Origin: SB11 sp943370295
GTDB taxonomy: Bacteria; Bacteroidota; Bacteroidia; UBA8524
Length of the DNA: 64,000 nt
NCBI GenBank assembly: GCA_943370295.1
Contig: CALRQL020000013.1
Location: 32,980 to 96,979, forward strand
Direction: 5' to 3'
This document shows, piece by piece, positions 9,881 through 19,076 of the stretch. Positions within the stretch are counted from its first letter, which is position 1. The number at the start of each line of letters is the position of its first letter. The position numbers were made by a program, and so were the translations under genes. A model generated the notes under the pieces. That model was not told the DNA's origin and searched no databases. It saw nothing but the letters and a program-made list of their open reading frames with translations.

Positions 9881-10550
9881 CAGATTCTCAATCAAGTTGA
9901 GAATGACGCCTGCCGCGCAGCAATCCGTTTTTACACCTCCCTTAATCCATCCTTTACAACCCACCGCCCACCCAAGGAGGGAAACCGCCGCACCGGCTCA
10001 CCAATTTCAAATTCGCAGATTACTTTTATCAACGGTTGTCTGTAAATGGCTTGTGTGCAGGCTCCCCTCCTTGTGTTGGGTTGTGTAAGGAAAAGGAGGG
10101 GCGGGGGTGGTTGAAAACCCTGCTGGTGCAGGCGTGCCGCTTGTGCCTTATATTTAGTAGCGTTTACTATGATTAAAGTTGTTTTCCCCTCCGCACAGAT
10201 TCTCAATCAAGTTGAGAATGACGCCAGCCGCACAGCAATCCGTTTTTACACCTCCCTTAATCCCTCCTTTACAACCCACCGCCTACCCAAGGAGGGAAAC
10301 TGCCGCACCAGCTCACCAATTTCAAATTCGCAGATTACTTTTATTAACGGTCGTCTGTAAATGGCTTGTGTGCAGGCTCCCCTCCTTGTGTTGGGTTGCG
10401 TAAGGAAAAGGAGGGGGCGGGGGTGGTCGAAAACCCCGCTGGTGCAAGCGTCCCGCTTGTGCCTTGCATTTTGTAGCGTTCGTTATGGTTATTGTTCTTT
10501 TCCCTCCGCACAGATTCTCAATCAAGTTGAAAATGACGCCAGCCGCACCC
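9881..10550. repeat. 315-bp tandem repeat, two full copies plus a partial third
   Basis: The start CAGATTCTCAATCAAGTTGA occurs at 9881, 10196 and (one base changed) near 10511, giving two periods of exactly 315 bases. Each unit contains a small palindrome (ATTCTCAA/TTGAGAAT), a CCTCCCTTAATCC...AAGGAGGGAAAC inverted repeat, and a CCCCTCCTT...AAGGAGGGG inverted repeat. Apparent reading frames inside are repeat translation, not genes. Confidence 0.9.
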
Positions 10551-10593
10551 TTCGGTAAGCTAAGGAAAGCCTTACACACGTTCGCTCAATTAG

Positions 10594-10680
10594 CGTCATT
10601 GCGAAAAACTGCTTTTGGGTTTTGAAGCAATCCGTTGGTATTGATGGGCTGGGATTGCTTCTGGAGACCTCGCAATAACG
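10594..10680. repeat. Palindromic CGTCATTGCGA element
   Basis: An 87-base inverted-repeat element. It starts CGTCATTGCGA and ends TCGCAATAACG, with internal arms GAAGCAATCC and GGATTGCTTC. Full copies recur at 51690-51774, 61449-61535 and 63039-63123. The size and structure fit a MITE or REP-like non-coding repeat. Confidence 0.8.
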
Positions 10681-10839
10681 GGAAGCCCTTTCCCGCTTTG
10701 CTAACACATTTGTAATAAGGTTCTTTCCTGCGGTCATAATGACAGGTTTTTGATAATCAATTGTAAAAAAACAAAAGTTGGTACAGCTTTTTTGGCGTAT
10801 TAACGGTCTTATTAGTAAAAGCCTTATTTTTACTGACCT

Positions 10840-12855
10840 ATGCAACACCTATACCGTTTATATGCCTTGCTGCTGTTTTGCATGGCAAGTACCTTTGCAG
10901 GTGCTCAGTGGCAACGGATGAAAGGTCCCGTACCCGATTTTTACGGTCCGGCGGGCACCGTTACTTGCATTGCCACCAATGATACCCTTGTGTGGATAGG
11001 TACTGCAAACAGCGGGATTTTCAGGGCATCTAACCAGCCTTTTTCACCGTGGGAAGCCACCAACAACGGGGTAAATACCTTTACCGTTTATTCGCTTAGT
11101 TACCACAACGGTTTGCTGGTAGCCACTACGTTACGGGGGGTGTATAAATCAACCGACAAAGGCAACAGTTGGACGGCCATTAACAAAGGTTTGCCCATTG
11201 AAAAACCCATCACCTCTTTTGCCTCGGCCAACGGAGTATTAATGGCGGCGACAGCCAGTTACGGTGTGTTTCGCTCAACCGACGACGGCTTGAACTGGGA
11301 CAAAGCCAATAACGGGATGCTGGACAATAACATACTGGATTTGGAAACCGATGGTACAAGGTTTTGGGCGTTGACCTACAATGCTGGGTTGTTTAAATCG
11401 GACGACGGCGGGCAAAGCTGGCAAAACGTTAGTATTGCAGGCAGTTGCAGTCAATGCGCTCAATTAGAAATTATAGACAGTACGCTGTTTTTAGCAGGCG
11501 GAAATATTTGGGTATCGAGAAATAACGGCAACAACTGGACGGTTGACACGACGGTGAAAAATATTACCGGAATAACTGCCCACAAAGGAATGTTGATAGC
11601 CTACAATACCTACCGATTGTACGAGAGTTTTGATACGGGAAGAACTTGGATGCTGGATTGGGAATTTAATGTAGATTCTTCAATGACGGTGAATGCAGCA
11701 CTTAGTACCCCTGCGGCCATTAAGTTTGCAGGTACTCAAAAACACGGGTTGCTGAGGGGTAGTATTGCCGCCGTTACTTGGAAGCCCATGAACAATGAAT
11801 TGCTTACGGCTACTATTACCAATCTTGAGGAGCAAAACGGGTTTGTGTACACAACGGCGTTTGGTAAACTGTTTAGAACTCCAAAATCATCGGACAGTTG
11901 GTTAGAAGTGGGTAATGTGGGTTGGCCTATTATCAACAGTTTTACTACTTATCCTGATAGGCTGATTGTGGGCACTGATACCGGCGGAGTTTATGTAGCC
12001 GGCAATAACCTTTTGTGGGAACCATCAAACAATGGGTTGGGCAATAAAAGTATTTTACGGTTGTTAAAAATCGGCAATCAGTTGTTTGCCCTTACCAAAG
12101 GCGGTATCTACCGCAGCCCCAACCGCGGGGAGTTATGGGTGAAGTATGCCGATAATATTACGCCGTATGATTTTACCGATTTGTATTTTGATAACGGCAT
12201 TGTGTATGCAGGGACAACAGGCGGTATTTATTCATCAGATAATGACGGGTTTTCGTTTACCATTGTAAACCCTGCCAATATCCCGCGGCGCGAAGTGTTT
12301 TTTATTCGCAGGGTAAACGGTACGTTGTGGTTGAAAATTGGCATTGATACCCATATTTCTGACGATGGTTTAGTGTGGCCCCGCCATTATTACTTGGGCG
12401 GAGTAACGTTTGCCAATTCGTTGTCGCTCACAAAAAACCGTATGTATGCCTCAACCACATCAGGGTTTATGTTCAGAGATACCAACTCGCTGCAATGGAA
12501 CTACATTAAAAACATTGAAGGATTGGTGGTAAACGTATTTCATCAAGGCGATTCGTTTTTGTTTGCGGGTTCAGGTGCGGGTGTATGGCGATTGCCAATT
12601 GAAAGTGTGGTTACTTCGGTATCAAACCAACAACAAAAATCGTTGGCGGTTTATCCCAACCCTGCAAAAGAATCGATTACTATTGGCAACGGCAGTGAGT
12701 ATGACCGCGTTACCATCTTCAACAGTGAGGGACGTGAGGTATTATCAGCCCAAAATACTAATGTGTTAGTTTTGCAGGCATTGCCCGCAGGACTTTACAT
12801 TATTCAGGCGGTGGATACTAAAGGGAGTTATACCCAAAAGTTTGTAAAAGAGTAA
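10840..12855 (+). CDS. Secreted BNR/beta-propeller-repeat protein with T9SS sorting domain
   Basis: 671 residues, ATG start with a signal peptide ending near AGAQ (residues 1-22). Repeated Asp-box-like blocks (STDKGNSW, STDDGLNW, SDDGGQSW, SRNNGNNW) recur through residues 90-480, as in sialidase-type or Ycf48-like propellers; these supply a fold rather than a defined reaction. The end has a T9SS type A sorting domain (VYPNPAKESI, then YTQKFVKE). It should be exported to the cell surface or medium. No catalytic residues are identifiable. It converges with the next gene, four bases away. Confidence 0.8.
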   Translation: MQHLYRLYALLLFCMASTFAGAQWQRMKGPVPDFYGPAGTVTCIATNDTLVWIGTANSGIFRASNQPFSPWEATNNGVNTFTVYSLSYHNGLLVATTLRGVYKSTDKGNSWTAINKGLPIEKPITSFASANGVLMAATASYGVFRSTDDGLNWDKANNGMLDNNILDLETDGTRFWALTYNAGLFKSDDGGQSWQNVSIAGSCSQCAQLEIIDSTLFLAGGNIWVSRNNGNNWTVDTTVKNITGITAHKGMLIAYNTYRLYESFDTGRTWMLDWEFNVDSSMTVNAALSTPAAIKFAGTQKHGLLRGSIAAVTWKPMNNELLTATITNLEEQNGFVYTTAFGKLFRTPKSSDSWLEVGNVGWPIINSFTTYPDRLIVGTDTGGVYVAGNNLLWEPSNNGLGNKSILRLLKIGNQLFALTKGGIYRSPNRGELWVKYADNITPYDFTDLYFDNGIVYAGTTGGIYSSDNDGFSFTIVNPANIPRREVFFIRRVNGTLWLKIGIDTHISDDGLVWPRHYYLGGVTFANSLSLTKNRMYASTTSGFMFRDTNSLQWNYIKNIEGLVVNVFHQGDSFLFAGSGAGVWRLPIESVVTSVSNQQQKSLAVYPNPAKESITIGNGSEYDRVTIFNSEGREVLSAQNTNVLVLQALPAGLYIIQAVDTKGSYTQKFVKE

Positions 12856-12859
12856 AAGT

Positions 12860-13393
12860 TTATTTTTTTACCCGTACTACCAATATACCAATCTTACTAT
12901 CCAGCCCCATTACAGGGTTGATAATGGTGTAGCCTAAGTTATCGTGGGATTGAGTAATTTGTTTATCAGTGCCTAATACGGCAGGGTTGGTTATGGCAGC
13001 ACCCTCGTCTTTTTTATTAGTAGATTTAATAATCTTTTGAGTAGTTGGGTCAGCAAGATCAGCCTGTTCGATACTGTTTTCTTTCACAAAACTATTTAGC
13101 AGTTGGTCAATGTTTTCCATGTTACCCCGCATCAAATCACCACGAACCGCCCACCCGAAGGCTTTCACTGAAAGTTGCACGTTTGCAAGCGCAACACTAT
13201 CCATCTTCCTGTTATACATTTCAATCAGTCTAACGGTTTCGGCCTCGTGCTCACGGGTGATACTTTTAATTTTGAAACTTCCCCATAAATACATTCCGCC
13301 TAAAGCCAGCAAAAGAAAAATTGTCAGAAAGTTTTTTTTCAAAAACCTTGAAAAAAAGTTAGAAGATTTGTTTTCAGTAGAATGAGTTTCCAT
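12860..13393 (-). CDS. Single-pass membrane protein of unknown function
   Basis: 177 residues from ATG 13393 (a TTG two codons earlier is less likely). One hydrophobic segment, LTIFLLLALGGMYLWG, follows a lysine-rich cytoplasmic start; about 130 residues would face the periplasm, opening with a helical stretch. The layout resembles the input part of a sensor protein without any kinase or cyclase output domain. I do not recognise a family. It is divergent from trxB. Confidence 0.6.
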   Translation of the reverse strand: METHSTENKSSNFFSRFLKKNFLTIFLLLALGGMYLWGSFKIKSITREHEAETVRLIEMYNRKMDSVALANVQLSVKAFGWAVRGDLMRGNMENIDQLLNSFVKENSIEQADLADPTTQKIIKSTNKKDEGAAITNPAVLGTDKQITQSHDNLGYTIINPVMGLDSKIGILVVRVKK

Positions 13394-13552
13394 ACGCAAG
13401 TCAAATGTAGATACAAAGATACGCGGCGAAAAATCAATATAGGCTCCCTAATGGCACAAAAAGGGATTTTTGCTACACAAAGTTGGAATATTAACTCCTT
13501 GGTAAGAAATTTGCCCATCTTTGCCAAAAATATAATAGAAGTAGTTTAGGAC

Positions 13553-14521
13553 ATGAGTACTGAAAATACCGAACACGTAGAATGCCTTATCATAGGTTCA
13601 GGCCCCGCAGGTTATACAGCGGCTATATATGCTGCCCGTGCTGATATGAAACCCGTTATGTATGAAGGGATGCAGCCCGGAGGCCAGCTTACCATTACTA
13701 CCGAGGTTGAAAATTACCCCGGTTTCCCAACGGGTGTTGAAGGCCCGCACATGATGGAGTTGTTTAAGCAACAAGCCACACGTTTGGGTGCTGATATTCG
13801 TTTTGGTATGGCTACTTCGGTTGATTTTTCGGTATATCCCCGCAAAGTGGTGGTGGATAATAACAAAACCATCTTGGCTGAAAGCGTGATTATTGCTACG
13901 GGTGCATCGGCCAAATGGTTGGGATTGCCCAGCGAAGAACACCTTAAAAACATGGGTGGCGGTGTGAGTGCTTGTGCTGTTTGCGACGGGTTTTTTTACC
14001 GTGGAAAAGACGTAGTGATAGTTGGAGCAGGCGATACTGCTTGTGAAGAAGCCAGTTACTTAGCCAAGATATGTAAGAAAGTATATATGTTGGTGCGTAA
14101 AGACCATTTCCGTGCCAGCAAAGCCATGCAACACCGCGTAATGAATACGCCCAACATTGAGGTGTTGTTTAATACTGAAACCGAGGAGATTGTGGGTCAA
14201 CAAGTAGTTGAAGCTGCCATTGTGGTAAACAATGTTACAGGAGAAAAACGCGAACTGAAAATTGACGGCTTTTTTGTGGCGATAGGACACACCCCTAACA
14301 CCGATATATTCAAAGATTTTATTGACTTAGACGAGCAAGGTTATATTAAAACCGTGCCCGGCAGTACCCGCACCAATATTGAAGGTGTTTTTGCCTGCGG
14401 CGATGCTCAAGACAAAGTATACCGACAAGCCATAACTGCAGCCGGAACAGGCTGTATGGCTGCCCTTGATGCAGAGCGCTATCTTGGAGCTAAAAAGGCC
14501 TTAGAAATGATGGAAGCCTAA
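13553..14521 (+). CDS. trxB: Thioredoxin reductase
   Basis: 322 residues, ATG start, the usual length for the bacterial low-molecular-weight enzyme. It shows an FAD-binding GSGPAG near residue 16, the redox-active CAVC near 141, an NADP-binding GAGDTA near 162, and a C-terminal GCGDAQD-type FAD segment (read as ACGDAQDKVYRQAITAAG). It passes electrons from NADPH to thioredoxin in the cytoplasm. A near-consensus -7 box, CATCTTTG, lies at 13516-13523. panB follows but has its own promoter-like box. Confidence 0.96.
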   Translation: MSTENTEHVECLIIGSGPAGYTAAIYAARADMKPVMYEGMQPGGQLTITTEVENYPGFPTGVEGPHMMELFKQQATRLGADIRFGMATSVDFSVYPRKVVVDNNKTILAESVIIATGASAKWLGLPSEEHLKNMGGGVSACAVCDGFFYRGKDVVIVGAGDTACEEASYLAKICKKVYMLVRKDHFRASKAMQHRVMNTPNIEVLFNTETEEIVGQQVVEAAIVVNNVTGEKRELKIDGFFVAIGHTPNTDIFKDFIDLDEQGYIKTVPGSTRTNIEGVFACGDAQDKVYRQAITAAGTGCMAALDAERYLGAKKALEMMEA

Positions 14522-14600
14522 GTAGTTGGTTATCGTTGATTAGTTATTAGGGTTCCCTGATAACGAAAACCGTAACTGATACTACTGAATAGGATAGCCT

Positions 14601-14608
14601 TATATTTG
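14601..14608 (+). promoter_or_regulatory. TAnnTTTG -7 box upstream of panB
   Basis: TATATTTG matches the Bacteroidota -7 consensus exactly and ends 8 bases before the panB ATG, so the transcript would be nearly leaderless. Confidence 0.55.
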
Positions 14609-14616
14609 TACTCTTT

Positions 14617-15438
14617 ATGACTACCAACAAATACAAAGAAATAACAAGGGTAACCACCCACGTGTTGCAGGAGATGAAGGAGAGGGGTGAGAAAATAAGT
14701 ATGCTCACTGCTTACGATTACAGCATGGCAAAAATTTTTGATGAAGCAAAAATTGATGTATTGTTGGTAGGTGATTCGGCATCAAACGTAATGGCGGGAC
14801 ACATGACTACCTTGCCTATTACCCTCGACCAAATGATATACCATGCGGCATCGGTAGTTAGAGCTGTGTTTCGTGCGTTGGTGGTAGTTGATTTACCCTT
14901 TGGTTCTTACCAAGGTAATAGCAAAGAAGCACTAAACAGTGCCATCCGTATTATGAAAGAGGCGGGTGCACACGCTATTAAGTTAGAGGGTGGAGAAGAG
15001 ATTTTGGAGTCTGTAAGGCGTATTCTTTCAGCGGGTGTACCTGTAATGGGACACTTGGGTTTAACCCCACAATCCATTTACAAATTCGGAACGTTTGAAG
15101 TACGTGCAAAAGAAGAAGCCGAAGCGGCTAAATTGGTTCAAGATGCCAATTTATTAGCTGAGGCAGGTTGCTTTGCCATAGTGCTTGAAAAAATCCCTGC
15201 AAAACTTGCACAAAAGGTAGCTCAAAGCGTTAAAGTACCCATTATTGGTATTGGTGCAGGCCCTCATGTTGACGGGCAGGTATTGGTAAGCCACGATATG
15301 TTGGGCATTACCCGCGAGTTTAGCCCACGTTTCTTACGTCGTTATATGACCTTGTACGACGATATTAAAGTAGCCACAGAGCGTTACATCGAGGATATTA
15401 AGTTGGGTGATTTCCCCAACGATAAAGAAAGCTACTAA
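14617..15438 (+). CDS. panB: 3-methyl-2-oxobutanoate hydroxymethyltransferase
   Basis: 273 residues, ATG start. It transfers a hydroxymethyl group from methylene-tetrahydrofolate to 2-oxoisovalerate, the first step of pantothenate and coenzyme A synthesis. Family features are clear: MLTAYDYSMAKIFDEA at the start, VGDSASNVMAGH with metal-binding Asp, DLPFGSYQ, KLEGGEE, GHLGLTPQS and IGIGAGPHVDGQVLV near the end. The length is normal. It is flanked by its own -7 box and a downstream hairpin terminator, so it is probably transcribed alone. The other pantothenate genes are not in the window. Confidence 0.97.
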   Translation: MTTNKYKEITRVTTHVLQEMKERGEKISMLTAYDYSMAKIFDEAKIDVLLVGDSASNVMAGHMTTLPITLDQMIYHAASVVRAVFRALVVVDLPFGSYQGNSKEALNSAIRIMKEAGAHAIKLEGGEEILESVRRILSAGVPVMGHLGLTPQSIYKFGTFEVRAKEEAEAAKLVQDANLLAEAGCFAIVLEKIPAKLAQKVAQSVKVPIIGIGAGPHVDGQVLVSHDMLGITREFSPRFLRRYMTLYDDIKVATERYIEDIKLGDFPNDKESY

Positions 15439-15460
15439 GTGAGTAAAAAATTAATATAAG

Positions 15461-15494
15461 AGGGGCTGTCTCGATTTTTGAGGTAGCCCCTTTT
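15461..15494 (+). terminator. Intrinsic terminator after panB
   Basis: AGGGGCT and CTC on the left arm pair with GAG and AGCCCCT on the right, followed by TTTT. It lies 22 bases after the panB stop codon. Confidence 0.75.
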
Positions 15495-15585
15495 AGCTAT
15501 TAAGTATTTTTATACAAAAACCAATTAAGCGTAAGCAGCCTTTGTAATCCTTCCAACATCTGTATATAAAAGGAAGGGATTGATT

Positions 15586-17037
15586 ATGAAGGCACTACTA
15601 TTACTTGGAGTATTTTTCTTATCAAAATTATTATGTTCTCAAAACCTCATTAATTACGGCCAAACAAATACAGCAGGTATTTACGGCACCCTCAGCAACC
15701 CGGCATTAGCAGCCGGCAGTAACGATTATTTAAGTATTAACCTTGCCGGCGCAGGGCTCACACTCGAAAACAACTTAATCCATTCAAAGTTAAAGTACTC
15801 GTTGTACCAAATTGTAACCTTACAACACAAACGCGACCAACAACCCCATCATTCGCCCCCCTATTTTGAGGAGGCGCCCAAAAAGAGAACAACCCCTTCG
15901 TTTTACCTGAACACACAGGTATTATTACCGTCGGTTAAATTCAATATCACACCAAAAGTAGCCGCATTTGTGTATGCCCGTGAGCGGGTTACAGGTAATG
16001 TGGTTAAGGTGGCCAGTAACATTATGCCTGTTTTTACAGACAGGAAATCGCCGTATGTACCCAAGGGTACTGATTATAAAACCGACATACGCGTGTTGGG
16101 TTACCGCGAGGTTGCCGCAGGTTTATCAATGGTGGTGTATGACAGGCGGGAGGCTCGGGTAAAAATAGGCCTTACCGTCAAACAAATTACTGCCCGCTTT
16201 GCATACGTGTTTAATGTAGCACAGTTTGAGGCCAATGTTACAACTAATGAGGTGAGCATACTTTCTCGTTATCGCATTATAAATACCGATATAAACAGCT
16301 TGGCTCAGAAACCTGAGGCGTTTGTTTTGGGTACTGTATCGGCAGGTACGGGAATGGGGCTTGATGCAGGTTTTGTGTATGAACACCGTCCGTATAGATT
16401 ACGCAACCGTTATACGGTGTTGAACCCCAAGGGCAGGAATAAAAATTTCAGACAAAGGGATTTGATAAAATACGATTACCGTATTGGTGTGGCTCTGCTG
16501 GATTGGGGAAAGGTTGAATTATCAAGCAAAAATACCCAAGACAGGGTGCTTGAAGCACAATCTACCCTTGATTTGCGAAGAGCACCAACCCCTGAGGAAT
16601 ACGAAAGGGAGTTGAAGAAAAACGAACGGGTACTTTCTGAACAAAAAAACACGGTATTAAACCTGCCGGCGGTATTAATGCTTACAGGCGATTACAGAAT
16701 AAACCGGCAATGGTTTATTAATATCGGTTATGCCCAAAACTTACGAAGTACTAAAAAGGCGGAGAATTTTTATGCGCCCACAGCAATTAATGCGTTGCTG
16801 CGAAAAGAAATGCAGCATATAACCTACGGAATACCATTGCGTGTTGTTCCTCGCACCAGTACTGTTACCATAGGTGGTTTTATACAGGCAGGGCCGTTTT
16901 TTGCGGGCACCGATAATATTTTTACTTTTTTTAACCGCAGGATGTATAACCCCTCGGTATATGCGGGGCTGTGCTACATCATTAAGTACAGAAAAGACCC
17001 TACGATAGAAACGTTTAAAAATTTCGGGCAGTTTTAA
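15586..17037 (+). CDS. DUF5723-type outer-membrane barrel protein
   Basis: 483 residues from ATG 15586, which has an AGGAAGG ribosome-binding-like stretch upstream; a TTG two codons earlier is possible. A signal peptide (MKALLLLGVFFLSKLLCSQ) precedes a region typical of Bacteroidota DUF5723 proteins: an early NTAGIYGTLSNPALAAGSND segment, alternating hydrophobic beta-strands, and a C-terminal GLCYIIKYR strand. Such proteins are predicted beta-barrels with no assigned function. Terminators on both sides suggest a single-gene transcript. Confidence 0.7.
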   Translation: MKALLLLGVFFLSKLLCSQNLINYGQTNTAGIYGTLSNPALAAGSNDYLSINLAGAGLTLENNLIHSKLKYSLYQIVTLQHKRDQQPHHSPPYFEEAPKKRTTPSFYLNTQVLLPSVKFNITPKVAAFVYARERVTGNVVKVASNIMPVFTDRKSPYVPKGTDYKTDIRVLGYREVAAGLSMVVYDRREARVKIGLTVKQITARFAYVFNVAQFEANVTTNEVSILSRYRIINTDINSLAQKPEAFVLGTVSAGTGMGLDAGFVYEHRPYRLRNRYTVLNPKGRNKNFRQRDLIKYDYRIGVALLDWGKVELSSKNTQDRVLEAQSTLDLRRAPTPEEYERELKKNERVLSEQKNTVLNLPAVLMLTGDYRINRQWFINIGYAQNLRSTKKAENFYAPTAINALLRKEMQHITYGIPLRVVPRTSTVTIGGFIQAGPFFAGTDNIFTFFNRRMYNPSVYAGLCYIIKYRKDPTIETFKNFGQF

Positions 17038-17044
17038 TAAAAAT

Positions 17045-17078
17045 AACCCCGCCCAAAGTATCACAAAGGGGCGGGGTG
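17045..17078. terminator. Bidirectional terminator between barrel and radical SAM genes
   Basis: ACCCCGCC pairs with GGCGGGGT around a loop of about 17 bases. It sits between two converging genes. Confidence 0.65.
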
Positions 17079-17101
17079 TTTGCAATTGATAGGGTAGGTA
17101 T

Positions 17102-18166
17102 TTATAGTAGTTTTAACTGGCCGGGACGTTGGAAAGAGGTAATATCAAGCTCAGGGAAAATTCTGTCTCCCATAAACTTTCGTTTGGCCACAGCATGCAT
17201 TTGCGCAATGCTTTCGGCCACATTACCGTCGCCGCGCATACGGGTACCAAAACGGCTGTCGTTTAGTTTACCCGCGTGGCATTGTTTAATCAGTTTCAAA
17301 ACTTTGTTCGCCCTGTCGGGAAAGTTTTTCTGCACCCAATCGGTAAAAAGCGGAGCTATAATTCCGTTTAGGCGCACAATGGTATAGCCCGCTCCCAAAG
17401 CACCTGCGTTGGCAGCCTCTTCAATAAGGGTAGGTATTTCAGCACTGTTTAGCCCCGGTATTATGGGTGCCGTCATTACCCCAACGGGCACGCCTGCTTC
17501 GGTAAGTTTTTCAATCATCCGCAGGCGTTGCTTGCCCGTAACCGTTCGGGGTTCCATAGCTTGGCGCAAGGGCTCGTTCAGGGTGGTAAGGCTCACATGC
17601 ACATTTACCAGCCGTTGTTTGGCCATTTCGGCCAGTAAATCAGTATCTCTAAGTACTAATGCGTTTTTGGTGATAATCCCCACAGGATTTTTGTATCTCA
17701 GGCATATTTCAAGCATTTGCCGGGTTAGTTTGTATTTCCGTTCGGCAGGCTGGTAGCAATCGGTATTGCCGCTCAGCATAATCACATCAGGACGCCAGTT
17801 AGGGTTTTCAAACGTTTGTTGCAGCAGGGCAGGAGCGTGGGGCTTCACCATTATTTTGGTTTCAAAATCAATCCCGCCTGAAAATCCCCAGTACTCGTGT
17901 GCATTACGCGCATAGCAATAAATACAGCCGTGTTCGCAGCCTTGGTACGGATTTACCGAATACATTGCAGGCGTATCGGGGCTTTCGGGTTTGTTCACAA
18001 TCTTTTTAGGGTACTCGTGAAAAAACTCGGTTACGTGTTGCGTGGGTAAATCTTCGTCCAATCCCTCATAATGCTCTTGCACCAATTGCGATGAGAGGTA
18101 TTTATTGGCCGTGTTGATTTGTGCTCCACGTCCGTGATGGTAATTGTTTATTTTTTCATCATACAT
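17102..18166 (-). CDS. PA0069-family radical SAM protein
   Basis: 354 residues, ATG start. The radical SAM cluster motif CEHGCIYCYA lies near residue 80, inside the MYSVNPYQGCEHG context typical of the PA0069/Rv2578c family. Further family features are the VIMLSGNTDCYQPAE stretch, HVSLTT and the GVMTAPIIPGLN segment. These proteins bind a 4Fe-4S cluster and S-adenosylmethionine and resemble DNA photolesion lyases (SplB-like) in overall layout, but their substrate is not established. The gene is transcribed alone. Confidence 0.9.
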   Translation of the reverse strand: MYDEKINNYHHGRGAQINTANKYLSSQLVQEHYEGLDEDLPTQHVTEFFHEYPKKIVNKPESPDTPAMYSVNPYQGCEHGCIYCYARNAHEYWGFSGGIDFETKIMVKPHAPALLQQTFENPNWRPDVIMLSGNTDCYQPAERKYKLTRQMLEICLRYKNPVGIITKNALVLRDTDLLAEMAKQRLVNVHVSLTTLNEPLRQAMEPRTVTGKQRLRMIEKLTEAGVPVGVMTAPIIPGLNSAEIPTLIEEAANAGALGAGYTIVRLNGIIAPLFTDWVQKNFPDRANKVLKLIKQCHAGKLNDSRFGTRMRGDGNVAESIAQMHAVAKRKFMGDRIFPELDITSFQRPGQLKLL

Positions 18167-18327
18167 TTGTTTATAATGTAAACTTTATGGACAGTACGCT
18201 GCAAATTTTTTTATGATTTGTGGACAAGTAGTATTACAATAAGATTGTTAGTGATTGATTATCAATGAATAATTTTTGGAAAGACAGAAGTACTGATAGT
18301 TAGCAGGATTGAAATTCTGCTCTGTAG

Positions 18328-18375
18328 AAATTACAATGCGAAGCGGGACTTAAGTCCCGCTTCGCATTGTAATTT
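18328..18375. repeat. 48-bp perfect palindrome
   Basis: Two 24-base arms are exact reverse complements with no spacer, centred on CTTAAG. The core is GCGGGACTTAAGTCCCGC. It lies in the 245-base gap between the radical SAM and thioesterase genes and is followed by a second small hairpin, GGATTTTAATCC. Confidence 0.95.
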
Positions 18376-18411
18376 TATAAAGGATGGATTTTAATCCGTC
18401 GGACAGAAGAT

Positions 18412-18801
18412 TTATAAGGCAGCAAACAAACGTTCTACTTTTTCCTTTTTAAGGATTTTTTGGCCGGTTTCGCCCGTAGCAATAATACGTTCACCCACGC
18501 GGGCTGTGTATTTACAAACCACTTCGTTTTTCACAATTTTCACCACTTCGGCCTCAAAAACCACTTCATTGCCCACCAACGCAGGCGAGTGGTGCATTAC
18601 CGTTAAAAACGTCCCGATACCCTCTTCATCGGCCTCTTTCATTTCTAACACAAATAATCGGCAAGCCCATTCTGCATCTTTGCCAAGTGCAAAGGTGGCA
18701 TACACGGGGTGCACCTGCCCGCTATCAAACGTAGCAGTCTCGTTAGCGGTAACAGTTTTTGTGTAGTACTTCTTATCTCCTGCGGCAAAAGGGTTAATCA
18801 T
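18412..18801 (-). CDS. FlK-like hotdog thioesterase
   Basis: 129 residues from ATG 18801; a longer frame begins at a GTG, but its extra 18 residues are unlike the family. The sequence resembles fluoroacetyl-CoA-thioesterase-like hotdog proteins: an early TVTANETATFDSGQVHPVYAT, a central TVMHHSPALVGNEVVFEAEV, and a final ARVGERIIATGETGQKI segment. The likely action is hydrolysis of a small acyl-CoA, but the substrate cannot be told. It is alone on its strand, downstream of a hairpin-rich gap. Confidence 0.7.
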   Translation of the reverse strand: MINPFAAGDKKYYTKTVTANETATFDSGQVHPVYATFALGKDAEWACRLFVLEMKEADEEGIGTFLTVMHHSPALVGNEVVFEAEVVKIVKNEVVCKYTARVGERIIATGETGQKILKKEKVERLFAAL

Positions 18802-18932
18802 AATAATAAGGTTGCAGCACAAATGTATAAAAGCGCGCTTAAACATTGTAGGCACAGCGTAGAATAAATCCCCAAATTAGTAATAGAGGAGGTAAGATTA
18901 TTTTAAATAAAATTTAGCCCTTTTTAGGGTAA

Positions 18933-18963
18933 CGTTCAGAATGGTTTTAAACCATTCTGAACG
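18933..18963. repeat. Hairpin of the GGTTTTAAACC family
   Basis: CGTTCAGAATGGTTT pairs exactly with AAACCATTCTGAACG around one T. A second short stem, CGGGCTTTATGCCCG, follows at about 18980. Related hairpins are at 30047 and 36808. Confidence 0.85.
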
Positions 18964-19076
18964 AACCGTTGCAAGAGAGGCGGGCTTTATGCCCGTCGGG
19001 TCGGCAGGTATAAACCAGATGCTAATAACCGAGCACCTTAATATTATCAATAGCGTCAGGTTTCATACCCGAGCCA

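Noticed and set aside
9881..10550. Possible CRISPR array
   Set aside because: The 315-base period is far too long, the unit is internally palindromic, there are no short spacers, and no cas genes are present.
10179..10579. Several overlapping frames on both strands
   Set aside because: They translate the 315-bp tandem repeat; the same peptides recur because the DNA recurs.
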